NCBI RefSeq assembly: GCF_900299535.1
Contig: NZ_OMKE01000021.1
Coordinates: 1-55,013 of the forward strand
Length of the DNA stretch: 55,013 nt
Direction: 5' to 3'
From: Aquimarina aquimarini
GTDB lineage: Bacteria > Bacteroidota > Bacteroidia > Flavobacteriales > Flavobacteriaceae
The translations under genes were made by a program, and so were the position numbers. Below are positions 26,101 to 34,936 of this stretch, one piece after another. Position 1 is the first letter of the stretch. Every line of letters starts with the position of its first letter. The notes beneath the pieces are model-generated. The model had not been told where the DNA came from, did not search any database, and was given only the letters and a program-made list of their open reading frames with translations.

Positions 26101-27456
26101 CTATCCTATTTCTTTTAACATTAGGTCTAATCCTTCTCTTATAATCTGCTGATGTGGTTGTTTTGACACACATATAAACTCTGTAAGAGCAAAATCTTCG
26201 GGAGCCACTTCATACATTCCGAGTTGCTCCATCGCATCCAGATCATTTACCGCACAAGCTTTTAATAATTGTAAAGGATATATATCAAATGGAAAAACAT
26301 CCTCATAACTTCCTGTTACTACAAAAGCTCTGTGTTCTCCATTTGTATTTGTAGTAAGATCATATTTCTTATTAGGAAACAGCCATGAAAAAGTAAGTGC
26401 TCTTGATGGTGATATCTTATTAAAAATAGGTTTATTCCAACCAAAGAACTCATAATCATCTCCTTCTGGTATAACACTTATGGTATTGTGATAATACCCT
26501 AAGTGACCATCAGGCTTTACATTTTCTCCTGTAAGCACATCACCACTAATAACTCTTATATTTCCTTCATCATTCACCCCAGAGTCGTATACTACAGAAG
26601 ATACCTCTGCTCCTATTTTTGTTCTAAAATATTTTGGGTTTTTAACAGAAGAACCAGCTAATGCCACTACTCTTTCTGCATTAAACTTACCTGTCAACAA
26701 CAATTCTCCTATAACAACCAAGTCTTGCGGGTTTACCACCCATACAACTTCTCCTTTATTAATTGGATCTACATTTGCTATTTGTACACTTACATTACCT
26801 GCAGGGTGTGGCCCAGAAACAGTATGAGTTGTAACGTTGTTTAAACCTGAAAGAGGTGAATCGCTGTTTTTACCAACAGACACATGTACTTCGCCGTCTG
26901 TTAATTTATTCAACGCTGTAATTGCAGCCTGAACTTCATTTTCTTTACCTGACAGTACATAATCACTATCTGCAGCCAATGGAGCTGTAGTATACCCAGA
27001 TACAAAAATAGCTTTTGGAGCTACCTCTGGATTAGCAATTACGTCATAAGGGCGTTGTTTGATAAAAGGCCAGCAACCTGATTGTAGAAGATGAGACTTT
27101 ACCTCATCTCTATTCATTGAGTTCACGTCCTTTATTTCAAAGTCTGCATACTTCTGCTCTTTATCTCCCAGTATTTTGAAAGCTAAAATTTTCCTCTTGG
27201 CTCCACGTACAATTTCTACTACTTCACCACTTACGGGAGAAGGAAACAGCATTTGTTCATTGGACTTTGAGTGAAAAAGTGGTTCGCCGGCTTTAACTTC
27301 TGTGCCCTGCTTAGCAATAACCTTTGGCACTATACCGTGAAAATCGTCAGGCTTTATTGCATAAACATTACTTCTGGTAGCATTTGCAGTAACTTTCTCT
27401 GCTTCGCCAACAAGCTTAATGTCTAAGCCTTTTCTGATACGAATGTCTTTTGACAT
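26101..27456 (-). CDS. nqrA: Na+-translocating NADH:quinone reductase subunit A
   Basis: This 451-residue soluble subunit is the first gene of the operon and binds to the cytosolic face of NqrB near the quinone site. The start MSKDIRIRKGLDIKLVGEAE is typical. Further conserved blocks are LFHSKSNEQMLFPSPVSGEV, GCWPFIKQRPYDVIANP, GPHPAGNVSVQIANVDPINKGEVVW and the end FICVSKQPHQQIIREGLDLM. The operon order is nqrABCDEF, transcribed leftward, with apbE further down. Confidence 0.97.
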   Translation of the reverse strand: MSKDIRIRKGLDIKLVGEAEKVTANATRSNVYAIKPDDFHGIVPKVIAKQGTEVKAGEPLFHSKSNEQMLFPSPVSGEVVEIVRGAKRKILAFKILGDKEQKYADFEIKDVNSMNRDEVKSHLLQSGCWPFIKQRPYDVIANPEVAPKAIFVSGYTTAPLAADSDYVLSGKENEVQAAITALNKLTDGEVHVSVGKNSDSPLSGLNNVTTHTVSGPHPAGNVSVQIANVDPINKGEVVWVVNPQDLVVIGELLLTGKFNAERVVALAGSSVKNPKYFRTKIGAEVSSVVYDSGVNDEGNIRVISGDVLTGENVKPDGHLGYYHNTISVIPEGDDYEFFGWNKPIFNKISPSRALTFSWLFPNKKYDLTTNTNGEHRAFVVTGSYEDVFPFDIYPLQLLKACAVNDLDAMEQLGMYEVAPEDFALTEFICVSKQPHQQIIREGLDLMLKEIG

Positions 27457-27492
27457 ATTTGTAGTCTATGTTAATTAACTAAAAAAATCGTG

Positions 27493-27500
27493 CAAATTTA
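27493..27500 (-). promoter_or_regulatory. -7 element of the nqr operon promoter
   Basis: On the - strand this reads TAAATTTG, an exact TAnnTTTG, ending ~36 nt before the nqrA ATG. No TTG lies at the expected distance behind it, so the -33 box is weak or absent. Confidence 0.5.
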
Positions 27501-27687
27501 CTAATTAAAACACGTACCTGAAAGCTGGTATTGGTATAAGATTTTTATTTATATTCTTTCTAAATAAAGAATGCTGAATTTAATTTTTAAAGACAAAAAA
27601 AGTAAAACAAACAATAAATTCTGTATTGAATCTGTTTTTTATAACGAATGCTTTTTACCTATATTTACATCCAACAATCATCATATC

Positions 27688-28956
27688 ATGCCTGTAAGAT
27701 CAAAACAACTTCTATTTTTTTACATTTTTACATTCCTCTTTACTTATTATTTTTTTGCTCAGCCAGTTGCAAACATATCTCCTACAGCCAACCACATAAG
27801 AACTATTCGTCTATACACTGATGCTAAGTTTTCTGGAACACCTATTCTCAAGCTAGGAGAACCATTAAAACTCTCTTTTGATGATATCAACGGTGATGAG
27901 GCAGATTATTATTATAGAATTCGTCATTGCAATTTTAACTGGTCTCCTTCCTCTTTATACAAAAACGAATATCTAAATGGTTTTGATGAAATCAGAATTC
28001 TCAATTATGAAAATTCTTTCAACACTTTACAAATGTATAGCCATTATAGGCTAAGCATCCCCAATGAAGATACTAGAGGCTTTAAAGTAAGTGGCAACTA
28101 TATTATTGAGGTATATGATGATTATGACGAAGTGGTGTTCTCACGAAAATTCATCATCTATGAACCCCTTTCTTCTGTAAAAGTATACACTAAAAGATCT
28201 AGGAATTTAGATTTTATCGACACCAAACAATCTATTCAGTTTGAAATAAGCTCTCCTAATCAAATCATAAGAAATCCTAGGCAAAACATAAAAACTTTGG
28301 TTATTCAAAACAATAACCTAAACTACTCGATCACAAATTTAACCCCTCAATTCACTATCGCAGATAAACTAGTTTACAAATATGACCAAGAATCCAGTTT
28401 TTGGGGCGGTAATGAATATCTTTTTTTTGACAGCAAAGATGTAAGAGCATCTAACACAAGCACCAGAAGCATAGACCTTAAAGATTTATACCACAACTAC
28501 CTATACACCAATACAGTAAGAGCCAATCGCAGATATACTTACAACCCTGATATTAATGGTAATTTTGTTATTCGTAATCTGGATGCTGATGACAATTCTG
28601 TAGAAGCCGATTATGTATGGATGCACTTTTCTCTAGAATGTTATGAGCCCTTAGGTGGCGGAGAAATTCACCTTTATGGAAATTTCAACAATTATCATCT
28701 GGATGACTCTACCCTTCTTGAATACAATAAGGAAAATGGAATGTACTATAACAAAAGACTTTTTAAACAAGGGTTTTATAATTACAAGTATGTTCTTTTA
28801 AAACCAGATGGAACCATAGACCCTGGATTTATTAGCGGTAATTTTGATGAAACAGAAAATGAATACACCGTGATCCCCTACTACAGAGCCCCTGGAGCGC
28901 GCTATGACAGAGCTATAGGAAAAGGCACAGGAAACTCCTCTACCATCACAAACTAG
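27688..28956 (+). CDS. DUF5103-family exported protein
   Basis: The frame is open back to an ATG at 27571. The ATG at 27688 is chosen because it starts a signal peptide (MPVRSKQLLFFYIFTFLFTYYFFAQ) and because a near-consensus -7 box (TATATTTA, 27660-27667) lies between the two. The protein is 422 residues. The pattern is that of DUF5103: IRTIRLYTDAKFSGTPILKLGEPLKLSFDD, YYYRIRHCNFNW, GFDEIRI, SGNYIIEVYDD, then an Ig-like region and LYGNFNNYHLDDS. The family is widespread in Bacteroidota; the molecular role is unknown. It is transcribed divergently from the nqr operon. Confidence 0.85.
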   Translation: MPVRSKQLLFFYIFTFLFTYYFFAQPVANISPTANHIRTIRLYTDAKFSGTPILKLGEPLKLSFDDINGDEADYYYRIRHCNFNWSPSSLYKNEYLNGFDEIRILNYENSFNTLQMYSHYRLSIPNEDTRGFKVSGNYIIEVYDDYDEVVFSRKFIIYEPLSSVKVYTKRSRNLDFIDTKQSIQFEISSPNQIIRNPRQNIKTLVIQNNNLNYSITNLTPQFTIADKLVYKYDQESSFWGGNEYLFFDSKDVRASNTSTRSIDLKDLYHNYLYTNTVRANRRYTYNPDINGNFVIRNLDADDNSVEADYVWMHFSLECYEPLGGGEIHLYGNFNNYHLDDSTLLEYNKENGMYYNKRLFKQGFYNYKYVLLKPDGTIDPGFISGNFDETENEYTVIPYYRAPGARYDRAIGKGTGNSSTITN

Positions 28957-29036
28957 GAATATTCCCTTGGTTTTTTAGATTGTAATAAAATACTATTACT
29001 TTTAGCCCCTTTAGAAAACATCATCAGCCAAGAACA

Positions 29037-30191
29037 ATGAAAGAAATAGGGAGATTCTTAAAAGAGTACAGAGGTAATGAATGTCTTAATTGTGGAGTGC
29101 CATTAGATCTTATTGATAGATATTGTCATAATTGCGGTCAAATTAACACCAACAAAAGACTATCACTTAAAGATTTTTTTAACGAGTTTTTTGCCAGTAT
29201 ATTTTCTTATGATTCTCGTTTAAGACATACTATTGTAGCATTACTCTTTAAACCAGGAAAAATCTCTAAAGAATATATTCAAGGTAAAAGAGTAAAGTAT
29301 GCCAATCCTTTTAGATTTTACCTGAGTGTTTCTATTATCTTTTTTATCATTAATGGTTTATTCATTGATTTTGATGGTTTCAGAACAGAAGTCGAAGGTA
29401 AAGTCAACGTTGGGAAAGATGCTGTTAACGCAATCAAAGAAAACATTACAATGGATGATTCGTTAAAGCAAAAAATTAGCAATCAGATATTGGCAACTAA
29501 AGGAATTCCTAAGTCTAATAAAGAAGCCATCAGCAACGAAATCTTAAAGATAGAAGAACTCTCCTTATTGAATGATGAAGAACTAGAACCCGAAAAGGTC
29601 ACCTACTATTCACAAGAACAAATAGACAGCATCAGCTTTTTCAACAGAGGTTTAAAACTATGGTCTATGTATAATGATCATTATAAAAAAACAAAAGAAA
29701 CATCTACCTATAAAGCACTATCAGAACTAAAGCATACTAAAAATCAATTCAACAAATACATTTACCATAGAGTTTTAAAGACCAACTCGATTGAAGAAAA
29801 CTATGGCCAAGAATTTTTTGAGTTTATATTCAATAAACTACCCTTCATAATATTCTTTTTCATGCCATTTTTCGCCTTAAGCATGTGGCTTTTATATGCT
29901 AGAAGATCTTTTAATTACATGGAACACCTTGTATTCATATTTCACACCCAAACCATGTTCTTTATTGTAATAGGTTTTTCTATTTTGATCACCAAAATCA
30001 CCAACATCAATAGCATGTTAGGGATTGCAATGCTTGTCTTTTTATTTTACTTATATAAGGCAATGCGAAAATTTTATAATCAAAGAAGAGGAAAAACTAT
30101 TGTTAAATTTCTGTTAGTAAATATATTATTCTTTATCTTAGCAGGCATTGGTTCTATATTAACTATTGTAGGATCTATCTTTATATTTTAA
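29037..30191 (+). CDS. DUF3667-family membrane protein with zinc ribbon
   Basis: This 384-residue protein starts with a zinc ribbon made by Cys16, Cys19, Cys30 and Cys33 (CLNC, CHNC). It is followed by LSLKDFFNEFFASIFSYDSRLRHTIVALLFKPGKISKEYIQGKRVKYANPFRFY, the hallmark of DUF3667. A first membrane helix follows at ~95-113, then a long charged helical stretch (~120-255) and about four more helices to the end. It lies one base before apaG, so the two are translationally coupled. Function is unknown. Confidence 0.85.
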   Translation: MKEIGRFLKEYRGNECLNCGVPLDLIDRYCHNCGQINTNKRLSLKDFFNEFFASIFSYDSRLRHTIVALLFKPGKISKEYIQGKRVKYANPFRFYLSVSIIFFIINGLFIDFDGFRTEVEGKVNVGKDAVNAIKENITMDDSLKQKISNQILATKGIPKSNKEAISNEILKIEELSLLNDEELEPEKVTYYSQEQIDSISFFNRGLKLWSMYNDHYKKTKETSTYKALSELKHTKNQFNKYIYHRVLKTNSIEENYGQEFFEFIFNKLPFIIFFFMPFFALSMWLLYARRSFNYMEHLVFIFHTQTMFFIVIGFSILITKITNINSMLGIAMLVFLFYLYKAMRKFYNQRRGKTIVKFLLVNILFFILAGIGSILTIVGSIFIF

Positions 30192-30192
30192 T

Positions 30193-30579
30193 ATGGTACA
30201 GCAAATCACCAGAGGCATAAAAATTTCGGTGGACACCACCTTTGAAGGTACTTTTTATAAGAACCATAAGATTCATTTTGCCTTTGGTTATCGAATTACT
30301 ATAGAGAATCAAAGCAAAGATTCTGTACAACTCACTTCTCGTTTTTGGGAGATCAGAGACGCTCTAAACAACACAGAAGTGGTTGAAGGAGAGGGTGTTA
30401 TAGGCAAAAAACCAGTACTGAAACCTGGTGAATCTCATTCTTATAATAGTGGTTGCTTATTAAGCTCTCCTTTTGGTGCTATGCAGGGACATTATAATAT
30501 GGTAAACTTTACATCTACCAGAAGGTTTAAAGTTACAATTCCTCGTTTTAAATTAAGCGCTCCTTTTGCCCTTAATTAA
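30193..30579 (+). CDS. apaG: ApaG domain protein
   Basis: This 128-residue protein is a complete ApaG domain: ITRGIKISVDTTFEG, HFAFGYRITIENQS, QLTSRFWEIRDA, VVEGEGVIGKKPVLKPGESHSYNSGC, PFGAMQGHYNMV. ApaG is a beta-sandwich related to part of an F-box protein; roles in Mg2+/Co2+ tolerance were proposed from enteric mutants, with no known reaction. It starts one base after the DUF3667 gene. Its stop overlaps by 4 bp with the end of the convergent gene on the - strand. Confidence 0.93.
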   Translation: MVQQITRGIKISVDTTFEGTFYKNHKIHFAFGYRITIENQSKDSVQLTSRFWEIRDALNNTEVVEGEGVIGKKPVLKPGESHSYNSGCLLSSPFGAMQGHYNMVNFTSTRRFKVTIPRFKLSAPFALN

Positions 30580-31565
30580 TCAATCCTTTTTACAAGTTCT
30601 AATCGTATTTTTCTGCCGTTTTGCTCTATATGGCAATATTTACAATTAGAATCATACACAAAATTATACTTTCTGGTGCTATCAAACTTATTTTCTACAG
30701 CTTTAAAAAGACCTTTAAAATCTTTTTGACCACTAGCTGTATATCTTTTTATTTCAAAAGTATCATTTCCTATAGATTGGTCTAATATAAAATAAGCACT
30801 ACTTCCTGTACCCGAAAGAAAATGAGCTTCTTTTAAAACCTCTTTTACATCTACAGAAGACTTCCCTTTAAAATCAGGAATGTTTTTATCAAAATAATTA
30901 GTAAGATTCTCTCTAAAAATTGATCCTGGATACACTTTTACTTTTCCTAGTTCTACCTGATACAATGGGTTTCCTGCAGCTGCTTTTTGCACATTCCCCA
31001 GAGGGCTAGGTGTAAACAATTTATTACGTAATAGTGGCTTTCTTATTTTTGCATAATCTGTACCAGCTAAGATAGTATCTGTTACAATCCTTGAACAATT
31101 ACTTCCCTCTTTCCCAAATGCTTTGTACGGAATACTTCCTTTATCTTGAACAGATAGCACAAATTTCTTTGCATCCTTATAATTGATATAATCACAGACA
31201 GAAGCTACCAGCCTACCATCCCCATGAGTTTTATCTGGATTTGCTTCTAGCCAAAGCAAAAACTCTTCGGTATTCGCTAATTTTTGTCCTGACTCAAAAA
31301 CAGCTTTAAAAGGAATTTCTAATTCTACATCTGTAATCGCACTCCTTACCCTACCATGCCCTTGAGGAGTAATATATCTTCCAAAATCATAATATTCTGC
31401 ATTACCCGTTTTATTATCAATAAGCACAAAAGCAGCATGCCCCGCTTTAATATAATTATGCTTACCCAAACCAAGAGCTAACAGTACTTTTGTTGAAGAC
31501 TCATCTGAGTGTTTTACAAAAGTATCAGGATAAGCAAGTGAAATTATTTTACCTGTATAATTCAA
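30576..31565 (-). CDS. DUF6695-like protein, possible permuted papain-fold hydrolase
   Basis: This 329-residue protein has no signal peptide. I recognise it only as resembling a flavobacterial family (DUF6695). Two features suggest a His-first, Cys-later active site as in permuted NlpC/P60-like proteins: His43 in KAGHAAFVLID followed by EYYDFGRY, and Cys157 in EGSNCSRIVTDTIL. The C-terminal third (~230-329) looks like a separate alpha/beta domain with YNFVYDSNCKYCHI. It overlaps apaG by 4 bp tail to tail. The NRDE-family gene starts upstream with a 23-nt gap, so the two - strand genes are probably one operon. Confidence 0.65.
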   Translation of the reverse strand: MNYTGKIISLAYPDTFVKHSDESSTKVLLALGLGKHNYIKAGHAAFVLIDNKTGNAEYYDFGRYITPQGHGRVRSAITDVELEIPFKAVFESGQKLANTEEFLLWLEANPDKTHGDGRLVASVCDYINYKDAKKFVLSVQDKGSIPYKAFGKEGSNCSRIVTDTILAGTDYAKIRKPLLRNKLFTPSPLGNVQKAAAGNPLYQVELGKVKVYPGSIFRENLTNYFDKNIPDFKGKSSVDVKEVLKEAHFLSGTGSSAYFILDQSIGNDTFEIKRYTASGQKDFKGLFKAVENKFDSTRKYNFVYDSNCKYCHIEQNGRKIRLELVKRID

Positions 31566-31588
31566 TTTTTTAAATTTAAAAACTAACC

Positions 31589-32308
31589 TTATTGAGCTGT
31601 AATAGTTTCAAAAACCACTGTACTAACTTCTTGATTATGTAAATTCTCATATCGCATAGCAAGTGCTTCTTCATTTTTTACAATCTGGGTTACACTTCTA
31701 GTTTTCAAAACCCCTCTATCTATCTGCAAATCAACATTTTTATCTCCCACTCCTGCATTCTTATGAAAATCTAAAAGTGAGTCAGAAGTAAGCACATGTT
31801 GCTTTTCATATGAAGCAAACCACTCTCTACGTGTGGCTTTCATTTCTTTGGTATATAATGTAGAAGAAGACCATATATAGGTATTTTTCTCTAATTGTCT
31901 AAAATGTTTTTGTTTTCCATCCCAAACCAGTTCAAAAAACAAAAGATCAGATTTCCAATTAGCCGCAACAATAGTAAAAGGTTCAATACCTCTATAAGAA
32001 TATTCTGAAATTGTTTTTTCTAGATGATCTGACTCTAGCAAATCTTTTACTACAACCCCTCTACTTTTTCTATAGGATGATAATCGTTTGTGATTTTCAA
32101 AACCACCATTAAGTAAACATATCATCGTATTTTTATCACTAACCCCTATCCAGGTACCTCCAGCCACAGCATCTTTGGGAAATAACATCCTAGTTTTATT
32201 GACCTGATAGAACTCAGGCAGTAGTGTTTTTCGATTGATCGCTTCATCTCGATTTGAGGTTAATATAAAATTATTTTCCTGAATTGGAATTAAAGTAACT
32301 GTACACAT
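31589..32308 (-). CDS. NRDE/TANGO2-family protein
   Basis: This 239-residue protein shows the NRDE pattern: MCTVTLIP at the start, LTSNRDEAINRKT, GGTWIGVSDKNTMICLLNGG, then SSSTLYTKEMKATRREWF. The frame extends two codons upstream to a TTG at 32314, but ATG at 32308 places Cys at position 2. In NRDE/TANGO2 proteins, related to N-terminal-nucleophile hydrolases, that Cys would become N-terminal after Met removal. TANGO2 relatives have been linked to haem and lipid handling; this one's substrate is unknown. It precedes the DUF6695-like gene. Confidence 0.85.
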   Translation of the reverse strand: MCTVTLIPIQENNFILTSNRDEAINRKTLLPEFYQVNKTRMLFPKDAVAGGTWIGVSDKNTMICLLNGGFENHKRLSSYRKSRGVVVKDLLESDHLEKTISEYSYRGIEPFTIVAANWKSDLLFFELVWDGKQKHFRQLEKNTYIWSSSTLYTKEMKATRREWFASYEKQHVLTSDSLLDFHKNAGVGDKNVDLQIDRGVLKTRSVTQIVKNEEALAMRYENLHNQEVSTVVFETITAQ

Positions 32309-32627
32309 AGGCAATTGAGTCTGTTAAACATTATACAACTTACAAAAAAAAAAAAACTCCTTAAATATGTTCTTAAATCAAAATACAATGCTATTTTTTT
32401 TTACATGAAACACCGAATTCAGATTTCACACTAGAAACTCCAATTTAACACTGAAACCATAATAAAACAAGCTATTTTATTGTGATTCTTGCTCTCATGC
32501 TAAAGTTCTAATACATAATCTAAGTTAAAATAAAATTTAGCCTATATAATTTTCTATCTTTGCGATCTTAAATGACTAATTCATTAGACAAATACATTCT
32601 TACTAATTTAAATTAACACATCACATC
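32309..32627. other. Divergent intergenic region, 319 bp
   Basis: This AT-rich region separates the NRDE gene (-) from pruA (+). A 13-base A-run lies at ~32342-32354, and the pruA -7 box is near the right end. No small gene or RNA was recognised. Confidence 0.5.
32555..32562 (+). promoter_or_regulatory. -7 element upstream of pruA
   Basis: An exact TATCTTTG gives a leader of ~60 nt before the ATG at 32628. The -33 region has TTT rather than TTG. Confidence 0.5.
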
Positions 32628-34256
32628 ATGGCAAAAGGTTTTTTTCAAGTTCCTACTGCAATAAATGAGCCTATAAAATCGTATGCTCCTGGAACACCAG
32701 AAAGAGAAGAGGTTCTAGCTACATACAAAGCAATGTACAACTCAACAGTAGATGTACCTCTATACATTAATGGTGAAGAAATAAAAACTGGGGATACAGC
32801 TACCATGAATCCTCCTCACGATCACCAACACTCATTAGGAACATACCATAAAGCAGAAAAACAACACATACAACAAGCTATTGACACTGCTATTGAAGCA
32901 AGAAAAAAATGGGCCGATCTCCCTTGGGAGCAACGTGCGGCAGTATTTTTGAGAGCTGCAGAACTTATTGCTGGACCATACCGTGCAAAAATCAATGCAG
33001 CAACGATGCTTGCTCAATCTAAAAATATATTCCAAGCAGAAATTGACGCTGCATGTGAGTTTATAGATTTCTTACGTTTTAATGTAGAGTTTATGACTCA
33101 AATCTATGAAGACCAGCCATATTCTACATCTGCTGCATGGAACCGACTAGAATACAGACCGCTTGAAGGTTTTGTATATGCTATCACTCCATTCAATTTT
33201 ACAGCAATTTCAGGTAATCTTCCTGCTAGTGCCGCTTTGATGGGGAATACTGTTGTATGGAAACCTAGTGACAGCCAAATATATTCTGCAAAAGTTATTG
33301 TTGATATTTTTAAAGAAGCTGGAGTACCTGACGGAGTAATCAATGTAGTATACGGAGACCCTGTAATGATTACTGATACTGTTTTAGCTAGTCCTGATTT
33401 TGCAGGAGTTCACTTTACAGGAAGTACTCATGTATTCAAAGATATTTGGGCAAAAATAGGAGCTAATATCCATAACTATAAAACATATCCTAGAATTGTA
33501 GGAGAGACTGGTGGTAAAGACTTCATCATGGCTCACCCAAGCGCTAATGCTAAACAAGTAGCTACAGGAATATCTCGTGGAGCTTTTGAGTTTCAAGGAC
33601 AAAAATGTAGTGCTGCATCTAGAGCATATATCCCAAAAAGTTTATGGGCAGATGTAGAGAAATTCTTAAAAGAAGACATTGCATCTTTCAAAATGGGATC
33701 TCCTGAGGATATGAGTAATTTTATCACTGCTGTAATCCATGAAGGGTCATTTGATAAAATCGCTAAATACATTGATCAAGCAAAAAATGATACTAATGCT
33801 GAGATTATTGCTGGTGGTAACTATGATAAATCCAAAGGATATTTCATTGAGCCAACCGTAATTGTTACCAAAGATGCTAAATACACAACAATGTGTACTG
33901 AGCTATTTGGACCTGTAATTACTATTTATGTGTATGATGACAACCAATGGAACGAAACATTGGAGCTTGTTGACGGCACAAGTGAGTACGCTTTAACAGG
34001 GGCAATATTCTCTACAGATCGTTATGCTGCTGCTGAAGCTACCAAAGCATTAGAAAACTGTGCTGGTAACTTCTATATAAATGATAAATGTACAGGAGCT
34101 GTAGTAGGCCAACAACCATTTGGTGGTGCTAGAGCATCTGGAACAAATGATAAAGCAGGATCATACCTTAACTTATTACGTTGGGTATCTCCTCGTATGA
34201 TAAAAGAAACATTTGTTTCTCCAGCTGACTACAGATATCCTTTCTTAGGAGAGTAA
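32628..34256 (+). CDS. pruA: L-glutamate gamma-semialdehyde dehydrogenase (1-pyrroline-5-carboxylate dehydrogenase)
   Basis: This 542-residue protein is the length of group 1 P5C dehydrogenases, which oxidise glutamate semialdehyde to glutamate with NAD+ in proline catabolism. Motifs are AITPFNFTAISGNLP (oxyanion Asn), VVWKPSD, HFTGSTHVF, GETGGKDFIMAHPSA with the general-base Glu, and FEFQGQKCSAASRAYIP with the catalytic Cys. The end (GGARASGTNDKAGS) is also typical. It is monocistronic with its own promoter box and a strong terminator; no proline dehydrogenase gene is nearby. Confidence 0.95.
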   Translation: MAKGFFQVPTAINEPIKSYAPGTPEREEVLATYKAMYNSTVDVPLYINGEEIKTGDTATMNPPHDHQHSLGTYHKAEKQHIQQAIDTAIEARKKWADLPWEQRAAVFLRAAELIAGPYRAKINAATMLAQSKNIFQAEIDAACEFIDFLRFNVEFMTQIYEDQPYSTSAAWNRLEYRPLEGFVYAITPFNFTAISGNLPASAALMGNTVVWKPSDSQIYSAKVIVDIFKEAGVPDGVINVVYGDPVMITDTVLASPDFAGVHFTGSTHVFKDIWAKIGANIHNYKTYPRIVGETGGKDFIMAHPSANAKQVATGISRGAFEFQGQKCSAASRAYIPKSLWADVEKFLKEDIASFKMGSPEDMSNFITAVIHEGSFDKIAKYIDQAKNDTNAEIIAGGNYDKSKGYFIEPTVIVTKDAKYTTMCTELFGPVITIYVYDDNQWNETLELVDGTSEYALTGAIFSTDRYAAAEATKALENCAGNFYINDKCTGAVVGQQPFGGARASGTNDKAGSYLNLLRWVSPRMIKETFVSPADYRYPFLGE

Positions 34257-34267
34257 TCAACATTTAT

Positions 34268-34308
34268 AAAGAGTAAAAAAGCGCCTATTTGGCGCTTTTT
34301 TACTCTTT
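34268..34308 (+). terminator. Strong terminator after pruA
   Basis: A perfect 18-bp stem (34268-34285 with 34291-34308, core AAAAAAGCGCC) with a 5-nt loop gives a classical GC-stem plus T-run. It lies 11 bp after the pruA stop. Confidence 0.92.
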
Positions 34309-34347
34309 ATTCAAAATTATTACACATCTCTTTATCTTTATATAGTT

Positions 34348-34806
34348 ATGATTATAAGACCCGCACATACAGAAGATCTTCCTGTTCTATTACATTTTGA
34401 GCAAAAAATCATTGAGACGGAACGCCCTATGGATCCAACACTAAAAAAAGGAAAAATATCTTATTATGATATTGAATCTTATATAACCGCAAAGCACACT
34501 GAGGTTATCGTTGCAGAAATTGATGGCAAAGTGATAGGAAGTGGATATGGTCAAATTAGAGATAGAAAAGATTTTTTTAAACAAAGACAATTAGGATATA
34601 TTGGATTTATCTATGTTGAAGAAGCTCATAGAGGAAAGGGCATCAGTCAACAAATACTACAAACACTCAACAACTGGTTTAAAACAAAAGGCATTGAAGA
34701 AATCAGGCTTACTGTATATGAGAAAAACCCAAGAGCTATCAAAGCATACGAAAAAGCAGGATTCGAAAAACATTTTGTAGAAATGCGAATAAATCTAAAT
34801 GAGTGA
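34348..34806 (+). CDS. GNAT-family N-acetyltransferase
   Basis: This 152-residue protein is a single GNAT domain. It starts MIIRPAHTEDLPVLLHFEQ, has the core strands EVIVAEIDGKVIGSGYGQI and LGYIGFIYVEEAHRGKGISQQIL, where RGKGIS forms the acetyl-CoA pyrophosphate loop, and ends with LTVYEKNPRAIKAYEKAGFEKHFVEMRI. The acceptor is unknown. A near-consensus -7 box (TATCTTTA at 34333-34340) lies almost against the start codon, suggesting a very short leader. Confidence 0.92.
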   Translation: MIIRPAHTEDLPVLLHFEQKIIETERPMDPTLKKGKISYYDIESYITAKHTEVIVAEIDGKVIGSGYGQIRDRKDFFKQRQLGYIGFIYVEEAHRGKGISQQILQTLNNWFKTKGIEEIRLTVYEKNPRAIKAYEKAGFEKHFVEMRINLNE

Positions 34807-34812
34807 TACCAT

Positions 34813-34851
34813 TTACACCTTGAATTTACCGTAATAAAATTCAAAGTGTAA
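34813..34851. other. Inverted repeat between convergent genes
   Basis: A 15-bp inverted repeat with one mismatch (34813-34827 with 34837-34851, 9-nt loop) lies between the GNAT gene and rsmG. There is no T-run on the + side. A second AT-only inverted repeat (34917-34925 with 34928-34936) sits at the rsmG stop. One or both may act in termination. Confidence 0.45.
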
Positions 34852-34936
34852 CTGATATAAACTTCTATCTACACCACTTTTATTGCAGACTCCAAAAATC
34901 TACAAGTGATACACTCAAAAAAGTATTTACTTTTTT

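Noticed and set aside
27571..27687. Upstream extension of the DUF5103 gene
   Set aside because: The added 39 residues would bury the signal peptide, and a near-consensus -7 box lies within them.
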